From NCBI RefSeq assembly GCF_016757215.1, contig NZ_JAESIY010000001.1, positions 124,001 to 188,000 on the forward strand: DNA of 64,000 nucleotides, in the 5' to 3' direction. A program made the translations under genes and the position numbers. Origin of the DNA: Fulvivirga sediminis. Lineage in GTDB: Bacteria > Bacteroidota > Bacteroidia > Cytophagales > Cyclobacteriaceae. The notes under the pieces were generated by a model that was given only the letters and a program-made list of their open reading frames with translations, was not told where the DNA came from and did not search any database. This document shows, one piece after another, positions 8,234 to 16,065 of the stretch (positions are counted from its first letter, which is position 1; each line of letters starts with the position of its first letter).

Positions 8234-9556
8234 ATGGAATATTTACCACAGATACTGTTTCTCATAACACTCGGTATCGTATCATTTATACTTTATAAGC
8301 GTATAGCTAGAATCAGGTCTAACATCATGTTAGGCAAGGAAATTGACCTCAAAAATCATAAATCTGAGCGGCTGAATAATATGATGCTTATTGCTTTTGG
8401 GCAAAAGAAAATGTTCAAACGACCGGTGCCTGCTTTTTTACATTTCTTAATATACTTCGGCTTTTTGGTCATCAATCTGGAAGTGTTAGAATTTGTCATT
8501 GATGGTCTCACCGGTAATCATAGGATTTTCGCTCCTTTGTTAGGAGGAGTCTATCCTGTTTTGATGAATATCTTTGAGTTCTTGGCTATGGCCGTATTAA
8601 TATCTTGTGTCATCTTTTTAATAAGAAGGAATATCCTTAAGGTAAAGCGTTTTCATGCTAAGGAGATGACCTCTTGGCCTACTCTGGATGCAAATCTTAT
8701 TCTGGTGATAGAGATCGTGCTGATGCTAGCTATTCTTACTATGAATGCCTCTGATCAGTTGCTACAATTAAGCAATGAGCATTATCCTGATACAGGTACC
8801 CTGTTTTTCAGTAGTAATTTGATACCTCTTTTTGAAGGAATGAGTGAAGGCTCGCTCATTTTCGTAGAGCGTTTTGCCTGGTGGTTTCATATTGTTGGCA
8901 TCTTAGCCTTTGCCGTATATGTGACTTACTCTAAGCATTTACATATATTTCTAGCATTTCCTAATACCTATTATGGAGATATAGCACCTAAGGGTGAAAT
9001 GAGAAATATGGAAGCCGTAACTAATGAAGTGAATATGATGCTTGGCATTCAAACTGAGCAGCCAGCTGAGCCTCCAGCTGAGATAGCACGCTTTGGAGCT
9101 AAGGATGTAAATGACCTGACTTGGAAGAATATAATGAATGCCTACTCATGTACGGAATGTGGTAGGTGTACTTCTGAGTGCCCGGCTAACCAAACCGGTA
9201 AGTTGCTATCTCCTAGGAAAATAATGATGGATACCCGTGATAGAGCGGAGGAAGTAGGAAAAAGCTTGGCCAGCGGAGGAAAAGGTTTGGAAGACGGTAA
9301 ATCACTTTTGGGAGACTATATTACCAAAGAAGAGATAAATGCCTGTACTAGCTGTAACGCTTGTGTAGAGGCATGTCCTATAAGCATCAATCCATTGGAG
9401 ATAATATTGGAAATGAGAAGATATGTGGCCATGGAAGAGTCTGGCTCACCCGCCTCTTGGAACAGTATGTTTCAGAATATCGAAACCAGCTTTGCACCAT
9501 GGAAATTTGCTCCTACGGATAGGTTTAAATGGGCAGATGAATTAAAAGAGGATTAA
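8234..9556 (+). CDS. Membrane-anchored 4Fe-4S protein, GlpC/HdrC/NarI-like
   Basis: This is a predicted electron-transfer subunit of 440 residues. The open frame extends to 8090, but that part is the tRNA-Phe gene read through, so I take the ATG at 8234 (MEYLPQILFLITLG). The N-terminal half has about five membrane helices, like respiratory cytochrome b-type anchors. A cytoplasmic domain then carries two 4Fe-4S motifs, CTECGRCTSECP (about residues 303-314) and CTSCNACVEACP (about 375-386). The next gene, 21 nt downstream, encodes a CCG-domain partner, so the pair forms an Hdr/Glp-like quinone- or thiol-linked redox module. Electron donor and acceptor are not shown by the sequence. Confidence 0.88.
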   Translation: MEYLPQILFLITLGIVSFILYKRIARIRSNIMLGKEIDLKNHKSERLNNMMLIAFGQKKMFKRPVPAFLHFLIYFGFLVINLEVLEFVIDGLTGNHRIFAPLLGGVYPVLMNIFEFLAMAVLISCVIFLIRRNILKVKRFHAKEMTSWPTLDANLILVIEIVLMLAILTMNASDQLLQLSNEHYPDTGTLFFSSNLIPLFEGMSEGSLIFVERFAWWFHIVGILAFAVYVTYSKHLHIFLAFPNTYYGDIAPKGEMRNMEAVTNEVNMMLGIQTEQPAEPPAEIARFGAKDVNDLTWKNIMNAYSCTECGRCTSECPANQTGKLLSPRKIMMDTRDRAEEVGKSLASGGKGLEDGKSLLGDYITKEEINACTSCNACVEACPISINPLEIILEMRRYVAMEESGSPASWNSMFQNIETSFAPWKFAPTDRFKWADELKED

Positions 9557-9577
9557 AAAATTAAAAGAAATTAGATT

Positions 9578-10369
9578 ATGAGTGAATATAAAGTACCTAC
9601 TATGGCAGAGATGACCTCTTCTGGAGAATCACCTGAAATACTTTTTTGGGTTGGTTGTGCAGGTTCATTTGACGATAGGTATAAAAGTGTTACCAGAGCA
9701 TTTATCAAAATATTGAATAAGGTAGGTGTCTCTTTTGCGGTATTGGGCGAAGAGGAGACATGTACTGGAGATCCGGCCAGAAGGGCAGGAAATGAATTCC
9801 TTTTTCAAATGCAAGCCGTGGCCAATATACAGACGCTTAATGGTTATAATCTTAAAAAAGTGGTTACCGCCTGTCCGCATTGTTTTAACACTATTAAAAA
9901 TGAATATCCTGCATTGGGAGGTAATTATGAGGTGATTCATCATAGTACGTTCTTACAGCAGCTCATCAATGAGGGTAAGGTCAGCCTAAAAGGTGGTGGC
10001 AGTTTCAAAGGAAAGAAAATCACCTATCATGATTCTTGCTACCTGGGTAGAGCAAATAACATTTATGAAGCACCACGTAAGGTGCTGGAAGCTTTAGATG
10101 CTGAATTAGTGGAAATGAAACGATGCCGCACCAAAGGCTTCTGCTGTGGAGCAGGAGGAGCTCAGATGTTTAAAGATGCCGAAAATGGCAAAAAAGAGGT
10201 GAACATAGAGCGAACAGAAGAGGCTTTGAGTACCGGAGCTAATACTATTGCAGTAGCGTGCCCATTTTGTATGACTATGATGAGTGATGGTGTTAAGAAC
10301 AAGGAAAAGGAAGGCGAGGTAAAAGTGAAAGATCTGGCTGAACTCATTGCAGAGTCTGAAGGATTATGA
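9578..10369 (+). CDS. CCG-domain iron-sulfur protein, HdrB/GlpC/LutA-like
   Basis: This is a cytoplasmic partner of the preceding membrane Fe-S protein, 263 residues long. It has two cysteine-rich CCG-type motifs as found in HdrB, GlpC, LutA and succinate dehydrogenase SdhE-type subunits. The first is around VVTACPHCFNTI (residues 87-98). The second is CRTKGFCCGAGGAQMF (near 185-200), with VACPFCMTMM following. Such domains bind a noncubane or 4Fe-4S cluster and take part in disulfide or quinone chemistry. The two genes are clearly one operon (21-nt gap). No catalytic dehydrogenase gene lies beside them, so the complex may draw electrons from an enzyme encoded elsewhere. Confidence 0.88.
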   Translation: MSEYKVPTMAEMTSSGESPEILFWVGCAGSFDDRYKSVTRAFIKILNKVGVSFAVLGEEETCTGDPARRAGNEFLFQMQAVANIQTLNGYNLKKVVTACPHCFNTIKNEYPALGGNYEVIHHSTFLQQLINEGKVSLKGGGSFKGKKITYHDSCYLGRANNIYEAPRKVLEALDAELVEMKRCRTKGFCCGAGGAQMFKDAENGKKEVNIERTEEALSTGANTIAVACPFCMTMMSDGVKNKEKEGEVKVKDLAELIAESEGL

Positions 10370-10378
10370 AATAACAAT

Positions 10379-10404
10379 GTAGCCTCTTATTATCGAGAGG
10401 CTAC
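10379..10404. terminator. Convergent terminator hairpin
   Basis: There are perfect 9-bp arms GTAGCCTCT (10379-10387) and AGAGGCTAC (10396-10404) with an 8-nt loop, between the Fe-S operon and the convergent transglutaminase-like gene. The arm overlaps the last codons of the minus gene. T-runs on both sides are weak, so termination strength is uncertain. Confidence 0.55.
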
Positions 10405-11277
10405 TGTTAAATCTGAGTTGATAAGCCGTTGTATCCTGGCTATCATAATTTCTTTGTCTGGAGCTGAATATTGGCCAGACTCTAATATGTGTGTACCTAC
10501 TAACGCTCCAAATTCAACTATTCTTTCTGAATTATAGAATATATTAGCTTTTTCTAGGTGGCTGAGAGACTCTTTGAATTTTTTTTGGTTGAAAGAATTT
10601 ACTGCCAGGTTAAAATATTGTAGCCCGGCTAATCCCATGATGCTAGTAGGCTTATTAATGGTGTAGTTAAACTCATGTTGAGCAGGATCTATTTTTCTGG
10701 TAGCCGATTTCTCAAAATCTTTCAGTCTTTCTTTTATTTCTGTTGGGTTGCTAATGTACCCATATAAGGGATCTGTGCTTTCCATTAATGCTAAACCTTG
10801 ATCCGTTTCTATCTGCAAATAAATATGATAGTTGGTCTCTATTATTTCGAATGGCACATCTAGTCTTTTTAGTATTACAGCATAGAAAGCAGTGCCCGAT
10901 AGGCAGTCGTAATTACCATTTCTAAGGGTTTGTCCTAAAGTGCTGTATTGCACATATCTCTTCAAAAATTTTCTATGTACTTTATAAAAGAGTTGGGCAA
11001 GGTGTTTACCTGATATTTTGTCTGAACTAATCTTTTGTTCATACCGAGATAAAAAATCTTTCAATATTTGATCTGCTTCTGAAGCAAGATGACTCGTCAT
11101 GCTTTCATCAGGTGCCAGAAGTAGGTTTAACGGATTTTCAGCTTTATACTTTAAATAGCTTTCTATGAAATTTTTTTCATATGCTGATTGATACCTCAGG
11201 TCTGAGGTTTTTTGGGCTAAGGTGGGGATAAACGTACCTAAAGCCACTGCTAGGGTAAAAATAACGATCTTCTGCAT
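10390..11277 (-). CDS. Secreted transglutaminase-like hypothetical protein
   Basis: I take the ATG at 11277, giving 295 residues with a signal peptide (MQKIVIFTLAVALGTFIPTLAQ). The ORF opens further upstream, but that extension is not signal-like. The central region NYDCLSGTAFYAVILKRL followed by FEIIETNYHIYLQI has the Cys...His spacing of a transglutaminase/SirB1-like cysteine domain. The Cys follows a short turn and the His comes about 30 residues later. A trailing segment contains a TPR-like helix pair (YFNLAVNSFNQKKFKESLSHLEKA). I infer a periplasmic protein. Whether it is catalytic is open because the third (Asp) residue is only guessed at (LMESTDPLYG). Its promoter region holds two copies of a 17-bp repeat. 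Confidence 0.7.
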   Translation of the reverse strand: MQKIVIFTLAVALGTFIPTLAQKTSDLRYQSAYEKNFIESYLKYKAENPLNLLLAPDESMTSHLASEADQILKDFLSRYEQKISSDKISGKHLAQLFYKVHRKFLKRYVQYSTLGQTLRNGNYDCLSGTAFYAVILKRLDVPFEIIETNYHIYLQIETDQGLALMESTDPLYGYISNPTEIKERLKDFEKSATRKIDPAQHEFNYTINKPTSIMGLAGLQYFNLAVNSFNQKKFKESLSHLEKANIFYNSERIVEFGALVGTHILESGQYSAPDKEIMIARIQRLINSDLTVASR

Positions 11278-11294
11278 GGCCCTCTTGTTAAAAC

Positions 11295-11354
11295 TTAACA
11301 TTAAGTTAACACAAATGGCGTAAAAAGGCAATAGTTGTTAACATTAAGTTAACA
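11295..11354. repeat. Two 17-bp operator-like repeats in a divergent promoter region
   Basis: The sequence TTAACATTAAGTTAACA occurs at 11295-11311 and again, identically, at 11338-11354. The copies are 43 bp apart (about four helical turns). Each copy contains the inverted repeat TTAAC-N5-GTTAA. Both lie between the start of the minus gene (11277) and the plus lipoprotein (11427). I infer binding sites for a regulator acting on one or both genes. Confidence 0.6.
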
Positions 11355-11426
11355 TTAGAATTTTTAGATTTTAATACAATGTTTACAGCAGGTAAGGCGT
11401 TGAATAGGTAAGAACAAGGAGAATGG

Positions 11427-11804
11427 ATGAAAAGATTAGCGTTACTTTGCCTGATTGCGACCGTGGGATGTGTTGAGGATCAGGATACTTATGATGTGCA
11501 GAGTCAGTGGTCAGTTTCTTGGAGTTCTGGACAAGAGCTGGTGAACGGTGAACTGGTTTTGTATAAAGACAATTTGGCCAAACTAAAAATCTATGGTAAT
11601 AATAGTTCACTTTTTGTGAATGATACGGTTAAAGTGAACTATGAGTGGAAGCTAGATGATAAGGAACTTAGCCTTAAGAGGTTAGATAATCAGATTTTAT
11701 TAAAATATAGAGTGATAGAGCGGTCATATGATCAAATGGAGCTTTCTTTTGCAGATGATGTTAAGGTTAATCTCCATCTCAAAAAGGACTACACTAACAT
11801 TTAA
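11427..11804 (+). CDS. Small lipoprotein of unknown function
   Basis: This gene encodes 125 residues with a lipoprotein signal (MKRLALLCLIATVGC, lipidated Cys15). The mature part alternates beta strands (VSWSSGQELVNGELVLYKDN, VKVNYEWKLDDKELSLKRL) in a pattern seen in lipocalin-like META/DUF-type lipoproteins. I cannot name the family. An AAGGAGAATGG sequence sits just before the ATG, one of the few good ribosome sites here. It shares an operator-rich region with the divergent transglutaminase-like gene and is followed by the AsmA gene 44 nt later. That gene has its own TAAATTTG -7 box at 11818-11825. Confidence 0.75.
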   Translation: MKRLALLCLIATVGCVEDQDTYDVQSQWSVSWSSGQELVNGELVLYKDNLAKLKIYGNNSSLFVNDTVKVNYEWKLDDKELSLKRLDNQILLKYRVIERSYDQMELSFADDVKVNLHLKKDYTNI

Positions 11805-11848
11805 TATTAATCTTTGCTAAATTTGTTTCTTATAAAATCTTAGCAAAC

Positions 11849-14827
11849 ATGAAGAAAGTCCTTATTATTTTTGGTAGTATCATTTTGATACTGTTGGCAG
11901 CTGCATTTATCATTCCTATAGCATTTAAGGATCAAATAAAAGCCAGCATAGATAAAGCTTTGGCGGAATCAGTAGATGCTGATATAGTTTGGGATGTTGA
12001 GGACTTTAACATCTCATTATTTAAAAATTTCCCAAATGCTACGGCTAACCTCAACAATTTTGGGGTTTTGAATCACGCGCCTTTCGAGGGGCAGCTGCTT
12101 TTTGCAGTACAGCAATTTGAGGTGGAGGTAGATTTGTTTAGCCTTTTTGGAGATCAGATTAAAATTGAAGGGATAAAGCTCCATAGACCCGAAGTTTTTA
12201 TCAAAGTTCTGGAAGATGGAAGAACAAACTATGACATAGCTATTTCGGATTCTACTGCAGTGGAAGCTTCACAAGACACTACTACCGCGGCTTACAATAT
12301 TGGTATAGATCACTGGGAGATTAATGATGGCCATGTGGTATATGATGATAAATCATTACCGTTTAAATTGGAAATCAAAGAACTTAACCATAACGGAAGT
12401 GGAGATTTCACCCAAGATATTTTCGATTTAACCACTTATACTTCAGCGGATTCGGTTACAGTAGATTTTGATGGTACAGAATATATTACTGATAAGCATT
12501 TAGAAATTGATGCCATTTTGAGCATTAGTGATGAGTACAGCAAATATACCTTTAAAGAAAATACAGTTAAGGTAAATGACTTCGCGTTAAGCTTTAAGGG
12601 CTTTCTTGCTTTGTTAGATGATGGAAGTATCGATATGGACCTTACGTATGGTACTAAGGAAAATACTTTTAAGAGTTTGCTGTCGCTTGTACCTGGTGTA
12701 TACACAGAAAGTTTTAACGATATACAAACAGAAGGTACCCTTGCTTTTGATGGAGGAGTAAAGGGGTTATATGATAGTTTAAGTATGCCGGCCTTTAACC
12801 TCAATATGAAGGTTAACGATGCTCTCTTTAAATATCCAGACTTACCGAATGCTGTCAAGAATATAAATATGGATTTGGCTGTGGCCAATACAGATGGGGT
12901 AATAGACAATACAGTAGTAGACCTAAAACAACTTCATTTAGAGTTTGGAGCCAATCCATTTGATGCTAAGCTACTTCTAAAGAATCTTTATAATTATGAT
13001 ATGGAGGCTAATGTTAAAGGAAGTCTTAACCTTGAAGAACTTAGCAAAATGTTTCCTATGGAAGGGATGGCAATTAAAGGGAGCTTTAATGTGGATATGT
13101 CTGCCTCAGGAGTATATGATAGTGTGAAGCAAATTATCCCTAGTATAGATGCTACCATGAGCATGAAGAATGGATATGTTAAAACTTCAGAATTTCCTTA
13201 TGCTTTAGAAAACTTAGGTTTTGATGCCAGTATTACTGATCCTACAGGTAAAATGAAGGATTTTAAAGCGGTAGTGCAAAACTTTAAAATGGTAATGGAT
13301 GGACAACCTTTTGAAGCAGCAATGATTGTGAGTAATTTGGACAATTACACCTGGGATGTGAGCGCAAAAGGAGGTGTAGATCTTGAGAAAATTACTAAAG
13401 TTTTCCCGCTAGAAGGTATGGAGCTTACCGGTAAAATAAATGCCGATCTTAAAACAGCAGGTAATATGGCAGAGTTGGAGGCAGAGAGATATCAGAATTT
13501 ACCTACTAGTGGAAAGGTAAGTGTAGAAAGCTTTACTTATAAGGATGCTGAGCTTCCTTACGATGTAACTATTTCTAATGCTGCCGTATCCTTCGATCCT
13601 CAAAAAATGAAGATTGATAATTTTAAAGGTACGGTTGGTAAGAGTGATATGGCTATCACAGGTTCTGTATCTAACTATATAGGTTACATGTTTGGAGATA
13701 ACCAAACCATAGAAGGAGCTATGAATTTTAACTCTAACCTTCTTGATTTAAATGAATTTATGGAGGAAGATGAAGATCCTGCGCCAGCTGTGGGAGAAGA
13801 AGAAGCCTCTTATGGAGTGATACAAGTGCCTGAAAATATAGATTTTGTATTACATTCTAACATCAAAACAGTTAAAGTTATGGATATGGATATTACCAAT
13901 GCTAAGGGTGATATTATAGTTCGTAACGGTATTGCTAACCTTAGTGATTTGAAGTTTAATTTGCTTGGCGGAGCCTTTGCCGTAAATGGTGATTATAACG
14001 CAAAAGATATCAATGACCCTAAGTATAATTTCTCACTGGATATAAACAAGCTTTCTATTCAAAAGGCTTTCCAAACTTTTAGTATTGTGCAAACTTATGC
14101 TCCTGTGGCTAAGACTGTGAATGGAGACGTTTCTACTGATTTTAAAATCAGCGGGTCATTGGATAAAGAAATGATGCCTAAAATGGAAACAGTAAATGGT
14201 AGTGGTGTGCTTGAAGTACTTCAGGCTTCCATGAAGGATTCTAAAATAGTGAAAGGGATTACAAGTCTTACTAAACTCAATAACACTGATCAGGTAACGC
14301 TGAAAGATGTTATGATGTCTATCAAAATAGAAGATGGTAAACTTAAAGTAGAGCCGTTTGATGTTAAATTAGGAGATTATACCACTAATATTTCTGGTAC
14401 TACAGGACTAGGAGGAGGAATTAATTATAATGTGAAAATGGATGTACCTGCAGGTAAATTAGGTACTCAGTTTAATAGTCTTATTTCTCAGTACTCTGGT
14501 AGTTCAGCTTCATCAGGTTCTACTATTCCTATAAATATTGGTATTGGAGGTACTTTTGATGACCCTAAAGCTACACTTATTAGCAGTGAGCAAAAAGAAC
14601 AAGTAAAAAATGCAGTTAAAGAAAAGGCTAAGGAGGAAGTGAAAGATGCCGCAGCTGACCTGCTTGATAAGGTGAAGGATGAGAAGGCTAAAGAGGTGAT
14701 AGGTAATATCCTAGGTAATAAGAAATCTGATAGTACCAAAAAAGAGGATTCAAAAGTGGATTTCGAGAAAGCAAAAGAAGAAGCAAAAGATAAGATTAAA
14801 GATCTTTTCAAAAGGAAGGACAAATAA
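11849..14827 (+). CDS. AsmA-family envelope protein
   Basis: This is a 992-residue protein with one N-terminal membrane anchor (VLIIFGSIILILLAAAFIIP). A very long periplasmic beta-rich region follows, with the repeating AsmA/TamB-like strand patterns (for example GSLNLEELSKMFPMEGM and again GGVDLEKITKVFPLEGM). The AsmA-like C-terminal domain is near residues 760-900 (VNGDVSTDFKISGSL, GSGVLEVLQASMKDSKIVKG). The last 90 residues are a highly charged Lys/Glu/Asp tail. AsmA-like proteins are thought to bridge the envelope and move phospholipids between membranes; I infer the same role here. A TAAATTTG box 24 nt before the ATG is a likely -7 element. A strong terminator follows. Confidence 0.88.
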   Translation: MKKVLIIFGSIILILLAAAFIIPIAFKDQIKASIDKALAESVDADIVWDVEDFNISLFKNFPNATANLNNFGVLNHAPFEGQLLFAVQQFEVEVDLFSLFGDQIKIEGIKLHRPEVFIKVLEDGRTNYDIAISDSTAVEASQDTTTAAYNIGIDHWEINDGHVVYDDKSLPFKLEIKELNHNGSGDFTQDIFDLTTYTSADSVTVDFDGTEYITDKHLEIDAILSISDEYSKYTFKENTVKVNDFALSFKGFLALLDDGSIDMDLTYGTKENTFKSLLSLVPGVYTESFNDIQTEGTLAFDGGVKGLYDSLSMPAFNLNMKVNDALFKYPDLPNAVKNINMDLAVANTDGVIDNTVVDLKQLHLEFGANPFDAKLLLKNLYNYDMEANVKGSLNLEELSKMFPMEGMAIKGSFNVDMSASGVYDSVKQIIPSIDATMSMKNGYVKTSEFPYALENLGFDASITDPTGKMKDFKAVVQNFKMVMDGQPFEAAMIVSNLDNYTWDVSAKGGVDLEKITKVFPLEGMELTGKINADLKTAGNMAELEAERYQNLPTSGKVSVESFTYKDAELPYDVTISNAAVSFDPQKMKIDNFKGTVGKSDMAITGSVSNYIGYMFGDNQTIEGAMNFNSNLLDLNEFMEEDEDPAPAVGEEEASYGVIQVPENIDFVLHSNIKTVKVMDMDITNAKGDIIVRNGIANLSDLKFNLLGGAFAVNGDYNAKDINDPKYNFSLDINKLSIQKAFQTFSIVQTYAPVAKTVNGDVSTDFKISGSLDKEMMPKMETVNGSGVLEVLQASMKDSKIVKGITSLTKLNNTDQVTLKDVMMSIKIEDGKLKVEPFDVKLGDYTTNISGTTGLGGGINYNVKMDVPAGKLGTQFNSLISQYSGSSASSGSTIPINIGIGGTFDDPKATLISSEQKEQVKNAVKEKAKEEVKDAAADLLDKVKDEKAKEVIGNILGNKKSDSTKKEDSKVDFEKAKEEAKDKIKDLFKRKDK

Positions 14828-14844
14828 AGAAATGTAATTTGAAT

Positions 14845-14882
14845 AAAAGGCCGGATGAACCGTAGTGTTTATGCGGCCTTTT
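14845..14882. terminator. Terminator after the AsmA gene
   Basis: Arms AAAAGGCCG (14845-14853) and CGGCCTTTT (14874-14882) form a hairpin followed by Ts on the plus strand. It lies between two convergent genes, and the right arm reaches the stop codon of the Fpg-like gene, so it may serve both directions. Confidence 0.8.
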
Positions 14883-15667
14883 TACTTTTTGACCTGCCAT
14901 TTAGTACTTACAAATGTACCTCGACCTCCTACCGTGATCTTTTCTAGTTTGTCTCCTGTATGATAGCATATGCCTCCTTTTTTGCGGTTGTGTATTAGAA
15001 AATATGACGGGAAATCATCATAATTGGCTTCCTTTTGAATGGCTACCTCACAAACATGCTGAATCTTTTGATAGATCGTTTTCTTATCCTCTTCTGAGAG
15101 GTGGTTGATTGGTGTTTCAGGATGAAGCTTGCTTTGGTAAAGAATCTCGTCAGCCATCCAGTTACCGATGCCTGACATGGTTTTTTGATTGAGAAGGAAG
15201 CTTTTGATAGGAGATTTGCGCCCATCCAGGCTTTTTATAAATGCCGACTGGCTGGTGCTTAGTGCGTCACTACCCAGATTATGATCTTGCTGAAACTGCT
15301 CTATGCTATCAGTAAGGTTTAGCCAGCCAAACTTTCTCTTACTGATGTACGAAAGCTTAAACCCATTATCAAAGTAGAAGAGTACTTTCGTGTATTTAGG
15401 AATATCTTCATCATCCTTAAAGTATTGCCAGTTACCAGTCATCCCAAAATGTACTACTAGGTATTTAGCTCCTGTGGTTTTTATGAAGATATACTTTCCT
15501 ACTCGTGTGATGGCGGAGAAGGATTGACCCTCGATATGTTTTTTGAATGTAGGTATAGATACCTTGAGGAGCTTGGTATCGATCACTTCTGTTTTAATTA
15601 CTTTTTTGTGAAGTACGGTGCTCTCGGCATATATGCGGTACATTTCTACTTCTGGTAATTCGGGCAT
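14882..15667 (-). CDS. Fpg/Nei-family DNA glycosylase with degenerate zinc finger
   Basis: This is a base-excision repair glycosylase/AP lyase of the formamidopyrimidine family, 261 residues long. The mature N-terminus is PELPEVE (Pro2 nucleophile, Glu3 acid) and the conserved lysine lies in VGKYIFIKT. The helix-two-turn-helix motif is seen in SGIGNWMADEILYQSKLHP. The usual C-terminal CxxC...CxxC finger is missing: only one Cys remains (GGICYHTGDKL), although the DNA-contacting arginine is kept in GGRGTFVS. This resembles the zincless-finger NEIL1-like proteins. The substrate (8-oxoG or oxidised pyrimidines) cannot be told from sequence. The gene is monocistronic, with its ATG 173 nt from the divergent feoA start. 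Confidence 0.88.
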   Translation of the reverse strand: MPELPEVEMYRIYAESTVLHKKVIKTEVIDTKLLKVSIPTFKKHIEGQSFSAITRVGKYIFIKTTGAKYLVVHFGMTGNWQYFKDDEDIPKYTKVLFYFDNGFKLSYISKRKFGWLNLTDSIEQFQQDHNLGSDALSTSQSAFIKSLDGRKSPIKSFLLNQKTMSGIGNWMADEILYQSKLHPETPINHLSEEDKKTIYQKIQHVCEVAIQKEANYDDFPSYFLIHNRKKGGICYHTGDKLEKITVGGRGTFVSTKWQVKK

Positions 15668-15776
15668 GCTTTTATGTTGTTTAACATAACTGAGAGGTGT
15701 ATGGTTAAAAAGGTTGAGCTTTGGCTTTTAAATGACAAAAGTCAGCCAAATAAATGATCTTATTTTGAATCAAACC

Positions 15777-15808
15777 TTTGGCAAAAAGGGCGCTAGGTCA
15801 TATCTTCG
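15777..15808 (+). promoter_or_regulatory. Promoter of feoAB
   Basis: A TTTG -33 element (15777-15780) and a TATCTTCG -7 element (15801-15808) are separated by 20 nt, close to the Bacteroidota consensus. The start codon of feoA is 32 nt further on. I see no clear Fur box over it. Confidence 0.6.
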
Positions 15809-15840
15809 CAATAGTTTGTAATTAATCTAAATAAAAGAAG

Positions 15841-16065
15841 GTGAATACAAGAAGTGTAGTAGACTTAACCCCAGGAGAAAGTGGAATAATTAATGGCTTT
15901 ATGGATGACACCCTTTCTTTAAAGCTATTGGAGATGGGATGTTTACCCGGTCAACCTATCAAATATAATTTTGCAGCACCTCTTGGAGATCCTATCTGTG
16001 TGAGTGTGTCAGGTTATAATCTTTCCTTAAGATTAGACGAAGCTATTACTATTTCTATTCAATAG
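15841..16065 (+). CDS. feoA: Ferrous iron transport protein A (GTG start)
   Basis: This is a 74-residue SH3-like cytoplasmic protein that supports FeoB in Fe2+ uptake. It starts with GTG at 15841. The pattern VVDLTPGESGIINGF, then LKLLEMGCLPGQPIKY and the ending SLRLDEAITISI, is typical FeoA (DLxxGxxGxI...LxxMGxxPG). The stop codon is immediately followed by the feoB ATG with no gap, so the two are translated together. Regulation by iron is expected from the family but no operator is evident. Confidence 0.93.
   Translation: MNTRSVVDLTPGESGIINGFMDDTLSLKLLEMGCLPGQPIKYNFAAPLGDPICVSVSGYNLSLRLDEAITISIQ

Noticed and set aside
12436-12909. A 157-residue minus-strand frame inside the AsmA gene
   Set aside because: Antisense shadow; the plus-strand AsmA pattern is continuous across it.
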